A stretch of DNA of 18,579 nt from JBBRHH01 sp038222915 (lineage in GTDB: Bacteria; Planctomycetota; Phycisphaerae; Tepidisphaerales; Tepidisphaeraceae): assembly GCA_038222915.1 (NCBI GenBank), contig JBBRHH010000043.1, forward strand, positions 1 to 18,579, read 5' to 3'. The notes beneath the pieces are model-generated. The model was given only the letters and a program-made list of their open reading frames with translations. It was not told the origin of the DNA and searched no databases. Positions 1-7,310 of the stretch are shown here, in pieces. Numbering within the stretch: position 1 is the first letter of the stretch; each line of letters starts with the position of its first letter. The translations under genes and the position numbers were made by a program.

Positions 1-1054
1 CCATCAAAATCCTCACGAAATCGTTCTTGGTCAAATCCTGCAGCTCGACGCGAATGGGAAATCTCCCCTGCAACTCCGGCATCAAGTCACTCGGCTTGCT
101 GGAATGAAACGCCCCGGCCGCGATAAAAAGAATATGGTCCGTCTTCACCGGCCCGTGCCGCGTGATCACGGTGCTGCCTTCCACAATCGGCAGCAGATCG
201 CGCTGCACGCCCTGGCGTGAAACATCCGGCCCATGCTTGTTGTCGGTCCCGCAGATCTTGTCGATCTCATCCAGAAAAACGATCCCCGACTGCTCGACGC
301 GCTCGGTGGCCGTCCGCGTGATCTTGTCCTTGTCGATCAGTTTCTCGGCCTCCTGTGCGAACAGCATCTTCCGCGCATCCCGCACGCTCAGCTTCCGCGT
401 CTCATGCTTGGCCGGCAGCATCTTCTCCACCATCGACTGCAGCTCGACATCCATCTCCATCCCGGCCTGGCCAAACATCCCGATCGCCGTTGCGCGCTGC
501 TCGACGCCGATCTCAATCTGCTGATCCTCCATCGACCCCGAGCGTAATTTCTCCCGCAGCTTTTCACGGGTGCGCTTCCGCTTGGCGGCAACGTCTTCTT
601 CCTCCACGGCCTCCGAAGCCTCCGACGGCGCGGCCGGCGTCCCCGGCAACAGATAATCCAGCAGCCGATCCTCCACGTGCGCCTCCGCCGGCTCCTTGAC
701 CGCCTCGGTCATCTCCCCGCGCACCATGTTAATGGCCGAGTCGAGCAGGTCGCGAATCATCGAATCAACATCGCGCCCGTGATACCCCACCTCGGTAAAT
801 TTCGTCGCCTCAATCTTGATGAACGGCGAGCCGGTGAGGCCCGCAAGGCGGCGGGCGATCTCGGTTTTTCCAACACCCGTCGGCCCGATCATCAGAATAT
901 TCTTCGGATTCACATCCTTACGCATCTCCTCCGGAAGCTGCTGGCGACGCCAGCGATTCCGTATCGCCACGGCCACGGCCCGCTTCGCGTCGGCCTGTCC
1001 AACAATGTAACGATCCAGTTCGGCAACGATTTGTTTGGGAGTCAGATGGTCCAT
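1..1054 (-). CDS. hslU: ATP-dependent protease ATPase subunit HslU (ClpY), 3' end cut by window edge
   Basis: HslU is the AAA+ unfoldase ring that feeds proteins into the HslV peptidase in the cytoplasm. About 351 residues are visible of a usual ~440; the C-terminal part lies beyond position 1. The N-terminus (MDHLTPKQIVAELDRYIVGQ) is family-typical. Walker A is GPTGVGKT at residues 57-64 (Lys63), and Walker B is IVFLDEID with the Asp-Glu pair near residue 260. The charged insertion domain between them (about 110-245) is present, and GRFPIRVEL near the edge is the arginine-finger region. I chose the ATG at 1054; an in-frame ATG four codons upstream (1066) is possible. The gene lies 30 bases after the LysR stop, so cotranscription is possible. 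hslV is not directly upstream, where it often sits; it may lie outside the window. Confidence 0.96.
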   Translation of the reverse strand, partial: MDHLTPKQIVAELDRYIVGQADAKRAVAVAIRNRWRRQQLPEEMRKDVNPKNILMIGPTGVGKTEIARRLAGLTGSPFIKIEATKFTEVGYHGRDVDSMIRDLLDSAINMVRGEMTEAVKEPAEAHVEDRLLDYLLPGTPAAPSEASEAVEEEDVAAKRKRTREKLREKLRSGSMEDQQIEIGVEQRATAIGMFGQAGMEMDVELQSMVEKMLPAKHETRKLSVRDARKMLFAQEAEKLIDKDKITRTATERVEQSGIVFLDEIDKICGTDNKHGPDVSRQGVQRDLLPIVEGSTVITRHGPVKTDHILFIAAGAFHSSKPSDLMPELQGRFPIRVELQDLTKNDFVRILM

Positions 1055-1084
1055 GTATGGCAGCATAATAGCATGGCAAACACG

Positions 1085-1975
1085 TCAGCGTGACTTCTTC
1101 GACGCTTTGAGGATTTCCAGAAACGCATTGGCAGCGTTAGATTGCTCGCGGGACTTTAGGCGCACGAGATGGATAGGCCGTTTAAGATTCAGTCCGCTAA
1201 CTCGTAACTCAACCAGGCGTTTGGCGCGCAGGTCGGGTTGTGCCGCCATCCGTGAAATAATGGCAACTCCCAGTCCCGCGGAAACGGCCTGTTTGATCGC
1301 CTCGGTGCTGCTGAGCGAGAGAACGGAATTCACCAGTAAACCCCGCTCGGCCAGCGTTCGTTCCACGAGTGATTTAGTTGTTGAGCCGGTTTCGCGGGTA
1401 ATGAACGGTTCCTGGCAAATTGCTTTCGCTGCAACCGATCGTCGCTTCGCCAGCGGATGCCGCGGCGACGCCACCGCGATCAGGTCATCCTGCATAAACA
1501 GTTCCGCGCTGAGCTGCGCACTTTCGATACCGACCTCCGTCAAACCAAGATCAAGCAGGCCGTCCTCAAGCCGTTGTTGAAGCACCTGCGCATTCTCAAT
1601 CTCCAAGTGAAGTTGCACACCGGGATACTGCCGTCGAAATTCCACAAGAACTTTGGGAAGCAGATACACGCCAAGTGTAGTGCTCGCGCCAATCGCCAAC
1701 CGCCCCGTCCGCAGCCCGGCCAAGTCGTCCAGCGCACCGTGCGCTTCATCAGCAAGCGCGAATATCCGCCGCGCGTACCCCGCAAGGATCTCCCCCGAAG
1801 CAGTCAAGCGTACGCCACGCGCATGTCGCTCAAAGAGCTTTGTCTTCAGCGCCCGCTCCAGCAGTCCGATCTGTTTCGACACGGCCGGCTGACTCACCAT
1901 AAGCCGCTCCGCGCCAAGCGTAACGCTTCCAGAGTTGGCCACGGCATGAAAGATATGCAGGTGATTCAGGTTCAT
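1085..1975 (-). CDS. LysR-family transcriptional regulator
   Basis: This 296-residue protein is a DNA-binding regulator of normal LysR length. Residues 1-60 form the winged helix-turn-helix (MNLNHLHIFHAVANSGSVT..., then SQPAVSKQI as recognition helix and LFERHARGVRLTASGE). The rest is a periplasmic-binding-protein-like effector domain, including GRLAIGASTTLGVYLLPKVL and a late GLGVAIISR segment. The ATG at 1975 places the HTH at the very N-terminus; upstream in-frame starts only add residues unlike the family. It is divergent from a ferredoxin gene across a 120-base gap. LysR proteins often regulate a divergent neighbour, so the ferredoxin gene is the obvious candidate target (inference). The effector cannot be named. 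The domain resembles the CbbR/CysL side of the family, but that is only an impression. Confidence 0.93.
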   Translation of the reverse strand: MNLNHLHIFHAVANSGSVTLGAERLMVSQPAVSKQIGLLERALKTKLFERHARGVRLTASGEILAGYARRIFALADEAHGALDDLAGLRTGRLAIGASTTLGVYLLPKVLVEFRRQYPGVQLHLEIENAQVLQQRLEDGLLDLGLTEVGIESAQLSAELFMQDDLIAVASPRHPLAKRRSVAAKAICQEPFITRETGSTTKSLVERTLAERGLLVNSVLSLSSTEAIKQAVSAGLGVAIISRMAAQPDLRAKRLVELRVSGLNLKRPIHLVRLKSREQSNAANAFLEILKASKKSR

Positions 1976-2095
1976 AGGCACATATCCAAAAGTAATGCCA
2001 GGCATCAACAATATGTCTTTGAATGATAGTGCAATTCTGTCTAACGTGCTCCTGCATGCTGAGTTCAGAGTTGCCGCTACTTTAAGGAGTTTGAA
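1976..2095. promoter_or_regulatory. Divergent intergenic region between LysR and ferredoxin genes
   Basis: These 120 bases must hold the promoters of both divergent genes and, by analogy with LysR systems, an operator. The clear element is a strong ribosome binding site AAGGAG at 2084-2089, six bases before the ferredoxin ATG. An imperfect inverted pair TAG-N11-CTA at 2028-2044 is AT-rich and could be a regulator site. TTGAAT (2019-2024) is followed after 17 bases by TAACGT, a poor match to a sigma-70 promoter. The operator and promoter assignments are weak. Confidence 0.3.
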
Positions 2096-2356
2096 ATGGC
2101 GTTCGTAATCACCAAACCGTGCATAGGCGTGAAGGACACCGCGTGCATCGTTGTTTGCCCCGTCGACTGCATTCACCCAGCGCCCGCCGAGCCGGCATTT
2201 GCTCCGGCCGAGATGCTGCACATCGATCCCAACGCCTGCACCGATTGCAGCATGTGCGCCGGCGAATGTCCGGTCCAGGCCATCTTCCAGGACTGCGATG
2301 TGCCCACGGAGTGGTCAGAATTTGTCGAGCGGAACGCGAGCTTCTACGTCAAGTAA
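2096..2356 (+). CDS. 7Fe-type ferredoxin ([3Fe-4S][4Fe-4S])
   Basis: This is a small 86-residue cytoplasmic electron carrier. The cysteines are C9, C17, C21, C25, C48, C51, C54 and C58, each half ending in CP (C21-P, C58-P). By comparison with Azotobacter ferredoxin I, C9/C17/C58 would bind the 3Fe-4S cluster and C21/C48/C51/C54 the 4Fe-4S cluster. C25 is the conserved non-ligand. The cysteine that sits three residues after the first ligand in Azotobacter FdI is Val12 here, which fits a 3Fe site. The N-terminal PCIGVKDTAC and VCPVDCIHP are typical of this widespread short ferredoxin type. The long C-terminal tail of FdI is absent. The start is fixed by AAGGAG six bases upstream. The redox partner is unknown. 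Confidence 0.93.
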   Translation: MAFVITKPCIGVKDTACIVVCPVDCIHPAPAEPAFAPAEMLHIDPNACTDCSMCAGECPVQAIFQDCDVPTEWSEFVERNASFYVK

Positions 2357-2382
2357 CGGTGGACATCTCGTAATCTGTCTTG

Positions 2383-2964
2383 ATGACGCGGATCGGGCGC
2401 TGGTTGCTTCTCTTGGCCGGAACATGCTCGCTCGGCAGTTGCGTTGTGACCAGCGTGCTCTGGGGGAAGAGCCATACCCAACGAGTTGAATGGGGCCTCG
2501 ACAGGATCGATTCAGATTTTATTTTGGTACCGATGTTGATGAACTGCGACTGTACATTTTGGGGCGTCGTGGCGGAACGCGGCACCGTGTTCTTCGGGAA
2601 GGTGTGGGACACAATGTGGAGCGATGCTCTTCCTGGATATCACCTTCACCGTGAGCGATGGGTCAATTTCGACGAAATTGGAACGGAGCGGCGGTTCGGC
2701 ACCTGTACGAGGGTCCAGAACCCGGATCATCTGGAGCGAGGACCCTACACTGGTTTTCTCTTACCGTGCTGGACGATCACCCTGATCACCGGGATTCTGC
2801 CAGTTGCCCTCATTGGCCAATCTATAAGGCGGCGCGTGGTTCGAACTGGCTACGGAGTCGGCCGCTGCATCGGCTGCGGCTACGATCTGCGAGCAACGCC
2901 AAAGCGTTGTCCCGAGTGTGGCCGAATTTCATCGAAACCAATACGGCCCGATACCCAAACATAG
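2383..2964 (+). CDS. Membrane-anchored zinc-ribbon protein, planctomycete-type, function unknown
   Basis: The protein has 193 residues. A hydrophobic N-terminal segment (about 6-27, WLLLLAGTCSLGSC...) is followed by a soluble loop of about 95 residues with several cysteines. A second membrane helix sits at about 124-147 (LPCWTITLITGILPVALIG). The C-terminus is a treble-clef-like zinc ribbon, CIGCGYDLRATPKRCPECG, at about 162-180. This ribbon, attached to short variable membrane proteins, recurs in planctomycetes and is probably a shared tail rather than evidence of one function. With two helices, the loop would be outside and the ribbon in the cytoplasm (inference). The ATG at 2383 was preferred over the TTG directly before it. 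It lies 26 bases after the ferredoxin stop, so the two could be cotranscribed. Its stop is one base from the convergent next gene. Confidence 0.72.
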   Translation: MTRIGRWLLLLAGTCSLGSCVVTSVLWGKSHTQRVEWGLDRIDSDFILVPMLMNCDCTFWGVVAERGTVFFGKVWDTMWSDALPGYHLHRERWVNFDEIGTERRFGTCTRVQNPDHLERGPYTGFLLPCWTITLITGILPVALIGQSIRRRVVRTGYGVGRCIGCGYDLRATPKRCPECGRISSKPIRPDTQT

Positions 2965-2965
2965 G

Positions 2966-4165
2966 TTAATCGATTCGTTCTTCCAACATCGGAAGATCGA
3001 ACGTCACATGCCACGTGCGCAAGAGGCCCACGGCACTGGCTCGAACCGGATAGACGCGGTAGCGGACGTGATCGCGCTCGACGACGAAGGAACCAGCATC
3101 CGCCAACGCGGCGCGAGCGATGCGCTCGCTTTGCTCGGTGTGGCCAAATAGATCGAGGTGTCGCACGGCGGCGGCGCGTTCGAAGACTTCTCCTGTTGCA
3201 ATCCAGCGATGAAGCTGGACTTCAAGCCGCTGATCGCATGGAACGGTGAAGCCGAGCGGTTGGAGAGGATCGATACCGTGCGATCGCATTTCGTCGAAAT
3301 GCGAGGTTGGCGCTTCGATGGTCGCGAACCGCGTTGGTTGCATAGCAGAGGTCGCAATTTCGACAGCGTCGCAAATTTCTTCGCGATCGGTCAGGATTCG
3401 GAAGTCCATGGTCAGAATCGGATCGGAATTGCCGTTGCCGCGCTGAATGTATTCGGAAACCGTTTCGCCGGAGATGAAATATTCCTCCGGCTTCCATTCC
3501 AACGGCGTCAGGCCATTCCTCAGATCCGCATCGCCGCGGGAGAGAAACACCAGGCATGCTTCACCTTCGTCAAGCTTCAGTCGGTTGGGCAGAGGTTGTG
3601 GCGGGGGGTTAGCAGCGTATGAAACAATAGAACCAAATGCCTGACGGTCATTTGTAGATCGCGGCCAATCGACACGGTATCGCAGTGAGTTGTCGCACGA
3701 CCCTTTGAAACTACGATTGACGGTCGCGCTTTGATGTGTGTGCCTGTACGGGCGTGATGCCCATTCGTGTTCCTGATCGGGATGGACAAGAACATTCGCA
3801 TTGCCGGCGGCCGCCAGCGTTTCCAACGGCTGGTGCAAACGATAAGCGTATGTCGCAAACAGGCCGCGACGGGTAAACGACTGGTGGAGCGTGATGAGTT
3901 TGCCGGCGGGATAATTGAAGTCGACAGGCTCAACGAATGGATCATTCACAAGCTCCATTGGGTCTTGCTCGAGAATGTCCTTCACCGCAAATCTCGGATC
4001 GCTTCGAAGTGTGAGTGCGGGTTCGATCCTTGCGGTTGCTTGCGCCTCGGTATCAACGATATAGCTGATTGAGGAGAGGGATGGCGCCTTCAAAACGTCT
4101 GCCGACGCGGAACCGCACGAAATAACACTCAACAGGACTACGCTGATCAGATAGTCGCTTCGCAT
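2966..4165 (-). CDS. Secreted protein of unknown function, paralogue A of a tandem pair
   Basis: The protein has 399 residues. It opens with MRSDYLISVVLLSV and a signal-peptide-like stretch that could be cleaved after SASA near residue 22, so it is probably exported. I recognise no domain family. It aligns along its whole length with the gene directly upstream: roughly three quarters identical by eye over the last 100 residues and much less in the middle. Conserved blocks include EEYFISGET, SDPILTMDFRILT, RFATIE, PCDQRLEVQLHRWIA, HLDLFGHTEQSERIARAAL and YPVRASAVGLLRTWHV. The HLDLF...RAAL stretch looks like one helical hairpin. No catalytic motif is visible. No Shine-Dalgarno precedes the ATG, but TACAAT lies seven bases upstream. 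The gene starts 23 bases after the stop of paralogue B. Confidence 0.75.
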   Translation of the reverse strand: MRSDYLISVVLLSVISCGSASADVLKAPSLSSISYIVDTEAQATARIEPALTLRSDPRFAVKDILEQDPMELVNDPFVEPVDFNYPAGKLITLHQSFTRRGLFATYAYRLHQPLETLAAAGNANVLVHPDQEHEWASRPYRHTHQSATVNRSFKGSCDNSLRYRVDWPRSTNDRQAFGSIVSYAANPPPQPLPNRLKLDEGEACLVFLSRGDADLRNGLTPLEWKPEEYFISGETVSEYIQRGNGNSDPILTMDFRILTDREEICDAVEIATSAMQPTRFATIEAPTSHFDEMRSHGIDPLQPLGFTVPCDQRLEVQLHRWIATGEVFERAAAVRHLDLFGHTEQSERIARAALADAGSFVVERDHVRYRVYPVRASAVGLLRTWHVTFDLPMLEERID

Positions 4166-4172
4166 GCGACCG

Positions 4173-4178
4173 ATTGTA
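4173..4178 (-). promoter_or_regulatory. Candidate -10 element (TACAAT) of a leaderless promoter for paralogue A
   Basis: Read on the minus strand, TACAAT ends seven bases before the ATG of paralogue A, and no ribosome binding site lies between them. That spacing would put the transcription start on or next to the ATG. The same element with the same spacing precedes paralogue B, within a 47-base block shared by the two genes with four mismatches. No good -35 is visible. Confidence 0.35.
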
Positions 4179-4188
4179 CCGCAGAGGT

Positions 4189-5433
4189 TCAGTTAATTCG
4201 TTCTTCCAATACCGGAACGTCGAACGGCACATGCCAGGTGCGCAGAACGCCGACAGCGCTGGCGCGGACGGGATAAATGCGATAGCGATGGTGATCTCGC
4301 TCCACCTCGATCGAAGCGGCGTCCGTTAGCGCGGCGCGGGCGATCCGTTCGCTCTGATCTGTGTGGGCAAACAGATCGAGATGACGCACGCCGGCCGCGC
4401 GTTCGAGCGCGTCATCGCTCGCGATCCAGCGGTGAAGCTGGACTTCAAGTCGGCGGTCGCAGGGCACGGCGAATCCCAAGGGCGGGACTGGGTTGATGCC
4501 ATTGGCTCGCAGGAGGTCGTAGTGGGACGCGGGAACCTCGATCGTTGCGAATCGCGTTGGTCGAACGGTGGATGCTGCGGCCTGAACGGCGACAATAATC
4601 TCATCGCGATTGGTCAGGACGCGAAAGTCCATTGTCATGAGCGGATCAGAATCGGAATTGTCGCGAAGGATGTATTCCGCCGTTGTTTCCCCAGTGATGA
4701 AATATTCCTCCGGCGTTGGTACGGTCGGCTTTAGACCTATATCCGGGTCAGTGGCACCGTGAAGGAGAAAGATCAAGCACGCGTCGTAGTCAGCGAGCTT
4801 TAGCCGGCGAGGAAGCGGCAATGTCGGATACGCAGCCAGTGGGATTGACCAACTAAATAACAGCGAATCGAGATGGTTGATTGTCGATGTCGGCTGGTTG
4901 ATGCGGTAGCGTAAGGAACCGTGTTCCATTGGAACAATCGATTCACCGTCCCACGATCCGTTGATGACGAGATCCACCGAAACGGTCTGATATGTCTTTT
5001 GCCTGTAATTGGGCAGAATCCAGATCCGTTCACGATCATCATGTACTAGAACGATTGCATCGCTGCTCGCCGCCAGCGTTTCCAGTGGCTGAACCCAGCG
5101 GCCAGCGTATGTCGGAAATAGTCTGTTGTTTGAAAAGGACTGTCGGACCGTGATAAGTTTGCTCGCCGGGTTGTAGCGGTCTACAGCTTCGACAAGAGGA
5201 TCGTTCAGCAGCCAGTTGGTTTTGAATTGGTTATAGTCCAGCAAATTTGCAATCGCGACCTGTGGATCGTTTTGCAATGTCACTGGCCGATCGAACTGAG
5301 CCCATGGCCTCGTTACAACAACAGGCGTATATCCAGCAGATATGTGCACAGGATATCTGGAGAGACCGGCCAACGCCGGATCCAAGGGGAAAGCACCCAG
5401 TAGGACTACGCTGATCAGATAGCCGCTTCGCAT
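4189..5433 (-). CDS. Secreted protein of unknown function, paralogue B of a tandem pair
   Basis: The protein has 414 residues from the ATG at 5433. A Met seven codons upstream (5454) is in frame, but the downstream start matches paralogue A exactly (MRS-YLISVVLL), so I prefer it. The N-terminus is a signal peptide with likely cleavage after ALA near residue 22. The protein shares with A the blocks EEYFITGET, DPLMTMDFRVLTNRDE, RFATIEVPASHYD, PCDRRLEVQLHRWIA, HLDLFAHTDQSERIARAAL and YPVRASAVGVLRTWHV. Its middle region is about 15 residues longer. No known domain or active site is recognisable. It lies 29 bases downstream of the dehydratase-like gene and 23 bases upstream of A, all on one strand. 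The pair is a clear local gene duplication. Confidence 0.75.
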   Translation of the reverse strand: MRSGYLISVVLLGAFPLDPALAGLSRYPVHISAGYTPVVVTRPWAQFDRPVTLQNDPQVAIANLLDYNQFKTNWLLNDPLVEAVDRYNPASKLITVRQSFSNNRLFPTYAGRWVQPLETLAASSDAIVLVHDDRERIWILPNYRQKTYQTVSVDLVINGSWDGESIVPMEHGSLRYRINQPTSTINHLDSLLFSWSIPLAAYPTLPLPRRLKLADYDACLIFLLHGATDPDIGLKPTVPTPEEYFITGETTAEYILRDNSDSDPLMTMDFRVLTNRDEIIVAVQAAASTVRPTRFATIEVPASHYDLLRANGINPVPPLGFAVPCDRRLEVQLHRWIASDDALERAAGVRHLDLFAHTDQSERIARAALTDAASIEVERDHHRYRIYPVRASAVGVLRTWHVPFDVPVLEERIN

Positions 5434-5440
5434 GCGGCGA

Positions 5441-5446
5441 ATTGTA
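5441..5446 (-). promoter_or_regulatory. Candidate -10 element (TACAAT) of a leaderless promoter for paralogue B
   Basis: On the minus strand, TACAAT is followed by seven bases and then the preferred ATG at 5433, with no Shine-Dalgarno. This is the same arrangement as before paralogue A. The element falls in the 29-base gap after the dehydratase-like gene. A consensus -35 is not evident. Confidence 0.35.
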
Positions 5447-5462
5447 CCCGACATCGAAAAGC

Positions 5463-6293
5463 CTACGCCACAACATTCCTCAACACCCCAATCGGCGGAA
5501 TCTCAATCGTCACCACATCCCCATGATCCAGCGTAAACGTCGACGGCGGCACAATCCCCGTCCCCGTCATCATCAAACACCCCACCGGAAAACTGTTGTC
5601 GCGGAACAGCCATCCCACCAGCTCCGTCGGCGTGCGCTTCATGCGCGCCAGCGTTGTCGTGCCAGCAAAAACCTCCGCGCCCGCTCGCTCAATCTTAATC
5701 TTGATCTCCGTCTCGGCCGGCAGCGGGTCACTGCTCAGCAAAATCGCCGGCCCCAGCGCACAGCAGCCGTCGTACACCTTCGCCTGCGGCAGGTAGAGCG
5801 GATTTTCGCCCTCGATGTCGCGGGAGGACATGTCATTGCCGACGGTGTAACCAATGATCTGCCCGCGCGCGTTGATCGCCAGCGTCAGCTCCGGCTCCGG
5901 CACATTCCATTTGCTGTCCTGGCGGATGCGAACTTTCTGCCCCGGCCCAACCACGCGGTGCGGCGTCGACTTAAAAAACAACTCCGGCCGATCCGCCTCA
6001 TACACCTTCGCATAAAAATCATCCGCCCCCGACTTCTGCGACTCCTCCATGCGCGCATCGCGGCTGCGGTGATAGGTCACGCCCGCCGCCCAGACTTCCT
6101 GCGTCCCAATCGGCGGCAATAAGTCCTTCGGCGTCTGCGCCACCGGCCGAATGTTCAGGTTGGTGATCTGATGGCGAATCGTCGCCTGCAGGTTGTCGAG
6201 ATTCAGCAGCTTGTCCCACGCGATGTGCGGCAACGCGAAAAACTGGCCATTCTCTTCGACGACAGCGCCGCTGGAAGTGTTATAGAGCTTCAT
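5463..6293 (-). CDS. FAH-family hydrolase/dehydratase, 2-dehydro-3-deoxy-D-arabinonate dehydratase-like (KdaD-like)
   Basis: This is a 276-residue protein of the fumarylacetoacetate hydrolase fold. The metal-binding triad is visible as Glu133 and Glu135 in VPEPEL and Asp154 in GNDMSSRD. The long stretches RPELFFKSTPHRVVGPG (102-118) and IEGENPLYLPQAKVYDGC (160-177) match, as I recall it, the archaeal sugar-acid dehydratase KdaD. That enzyme converts 2-dehydro-3-deoxy-D-arabinonate to 2-oxoglutarate semialdehyde in pentose oxidation, and its length is similar (~290). Other FAH-fold enzymes act on aromatic or keto-acid intermediates, so the substrate is an inference. The start is supported by AGGA nine bases upstream of the ATG. 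No other pentose-oxidation gene is visible nearby. It lies between the metallo-hydrolase gene (47-base gap) and the secreted paralogues. Confidence 0.85.
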   Translation of the reverse strand: MKLYNTSSGAVVEENGQFFALPHIAWDKLLNLDNLQATIRHQITNLNIRPVAQTPKDLLPPIGTQEVWAAGVTYHRSRDARMEESQKSGADDFYAKVYEADRPELFFKSTPHRVVGPGQKVRIRQDSKWNVPEPELTLAINARGQIIGYTVGNDMSSRDIEGENPLYLPQAKVYDGCCALGPAILLSSDPLPAETEIKIKIERAGAEVFAGTTTLARMKRTPTELVGWLFRDNSFPVGCLMMTGTGIVPPSTFTLDHGDVVTIEIPPIGVLRNVVA

Positions 6294-6340
6294 GAGATTC
6301 GTTCCTGCAACCCGGTCCCCTCAAACTTCAAACCGAAATG

Positions 6341-7258
6341 TCACTCCGCCGCATCCGAAGGCGGCGGCCCGGCTTCTTCCACTTCACCCGCGTCGGCCGC
6401 ACCCTCAAAGTCCATCAGAAAATGCACGTGCTTCAGGTTCTCTTCACCGATCCGCTTTTCCAGGATCCGCTTGGCCCGGCGGATGCTCGTCCGCCGCGAA
6501 ATGTGCGTCAGGATGATGTGCTTGTTCCGCAGCCGCGGAAAAATCTCCGCGAACTGCTCCACATGCAAGTGCTTTCCGATCTTCGCCCGCTGCCGGTGCG
6601 TCGGATCGAAAAACGTACACTCGGTGATCAGCGATTCCGCGTTGATCACGTCCGGCTCATCAAAGACCCTCCCGGCCGTCGTATCCCCCAGGTACACCAC
6701 CAGCGGTACCTCCACCCGATACTGCACTTCCGTCCCGCCCTTGCGAAGCTGCGCGATCTGCGGCCCGGTCAATCCCGCATATTCCGGCTTCAGCTTTTCG
6801 CGCACGCTCACCAGCGAATATCCCACGCTCGATCCGCCATGATGCGTCTCCATGGAGCGAATCAAAAAATCCCGCCGCACCTCATACGTCTGCCCCGGCG
6901 ACATCGCCACCAGCTTGAACGGCGTCCCCTGCCGCTCCACATCGCGCCAGCACTTCAGCAATCGATCGACAGGTTCCGCAAGATCGCGCGGCACCAGAAT
7001 AATTCCAGGCTTCATCCCCTGAAAACTCCGCTGCGAAAGGTAGTACGGCAGCCCCGCGATATGGTCCATGTGCCCATGCGTCACGCAGAGAATGTTGCTC
7101 GTCAATGCAAAGTAGGGGGATCGGCCGATGTCGAAACACACATCCAGTTCAGGGACCTGAACCACCGTCTCCTCGCCCGCCACGCTGTAGCCGACGATGT
7201 GCAGGTTGCCAAACCGCATTTTGGCAAACCGCTGAACGAGGAACGACTTATCGACCAT
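6341..7258 (-). CDS. Metallo-beta-lactamase-fold hydrolase, tRNase Z-like (plant TRZ1-like)
   Basis: The protein has 305 residues from the ATG at 7258; a TTG three codons upstream is possible but unneeded. Numbering from the ATG, motif II is THGHMDH (His61, His63, Asp65, His66). His139 in METHHGG, Asp192 in YLGDTT, the His in KHLHVEQFAE (232) and His252 in LTHIS complete a tRNase Z-type metal site. The opening VGYSVAGEETVVQVPELDV, FDIGR, the FQGMKPGIILVP segment and LKPEYAGL resemble the short tRNase Z of plants more than the usual bacterial RNase Z. The expected role is removing 3' trailers from tRNA precursors, but a related phosphodiesterase role is possible. An acidic, proline-rich tail (about 285-305) follows the fold. 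It lies 52 bases after the GT4 gene on the same strand. Confidence 0.88.
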   Translation of the reverse strand: MVDKSFLVQRFAKMRFGNLHIVGYSVAGEETVVQVPELDVCFDIGRSPYFALTSNILCVTHGHMDHIAGLPYYLSQRSFQGMKPGIILVPRDLAEPVDRLLKCWRDVERQGTPFKLVAMSPGQTYEVRRDFLIRSMETHHGGSSVGYSLVSVREKLKPEYAGLTGPQIAQLRKGGTEVQYRVEVPLVVYLGDTTAGRVFDEPDVINAESLITECTFFDPTHRQRAKIGKHLHVEQFAEIFPRLRNKHIILTHISRRTSIRRAKRILEKRIGEENLKHVHFLMDFEGAADAGEVEEAGPPPSDAAE

Positions 7259-7310
7259 TGTTTTCAAGGTAGCGGAACACGGCGCAGGTGTCGAGATGAC
7301 GACGACGGCG

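Noticed and set aside
1976..2095. A defined T-N11-A LysR box
   Set aside because: Several AT-rich half-palindromes are present but none is a clear, unique match, so I report only the region.
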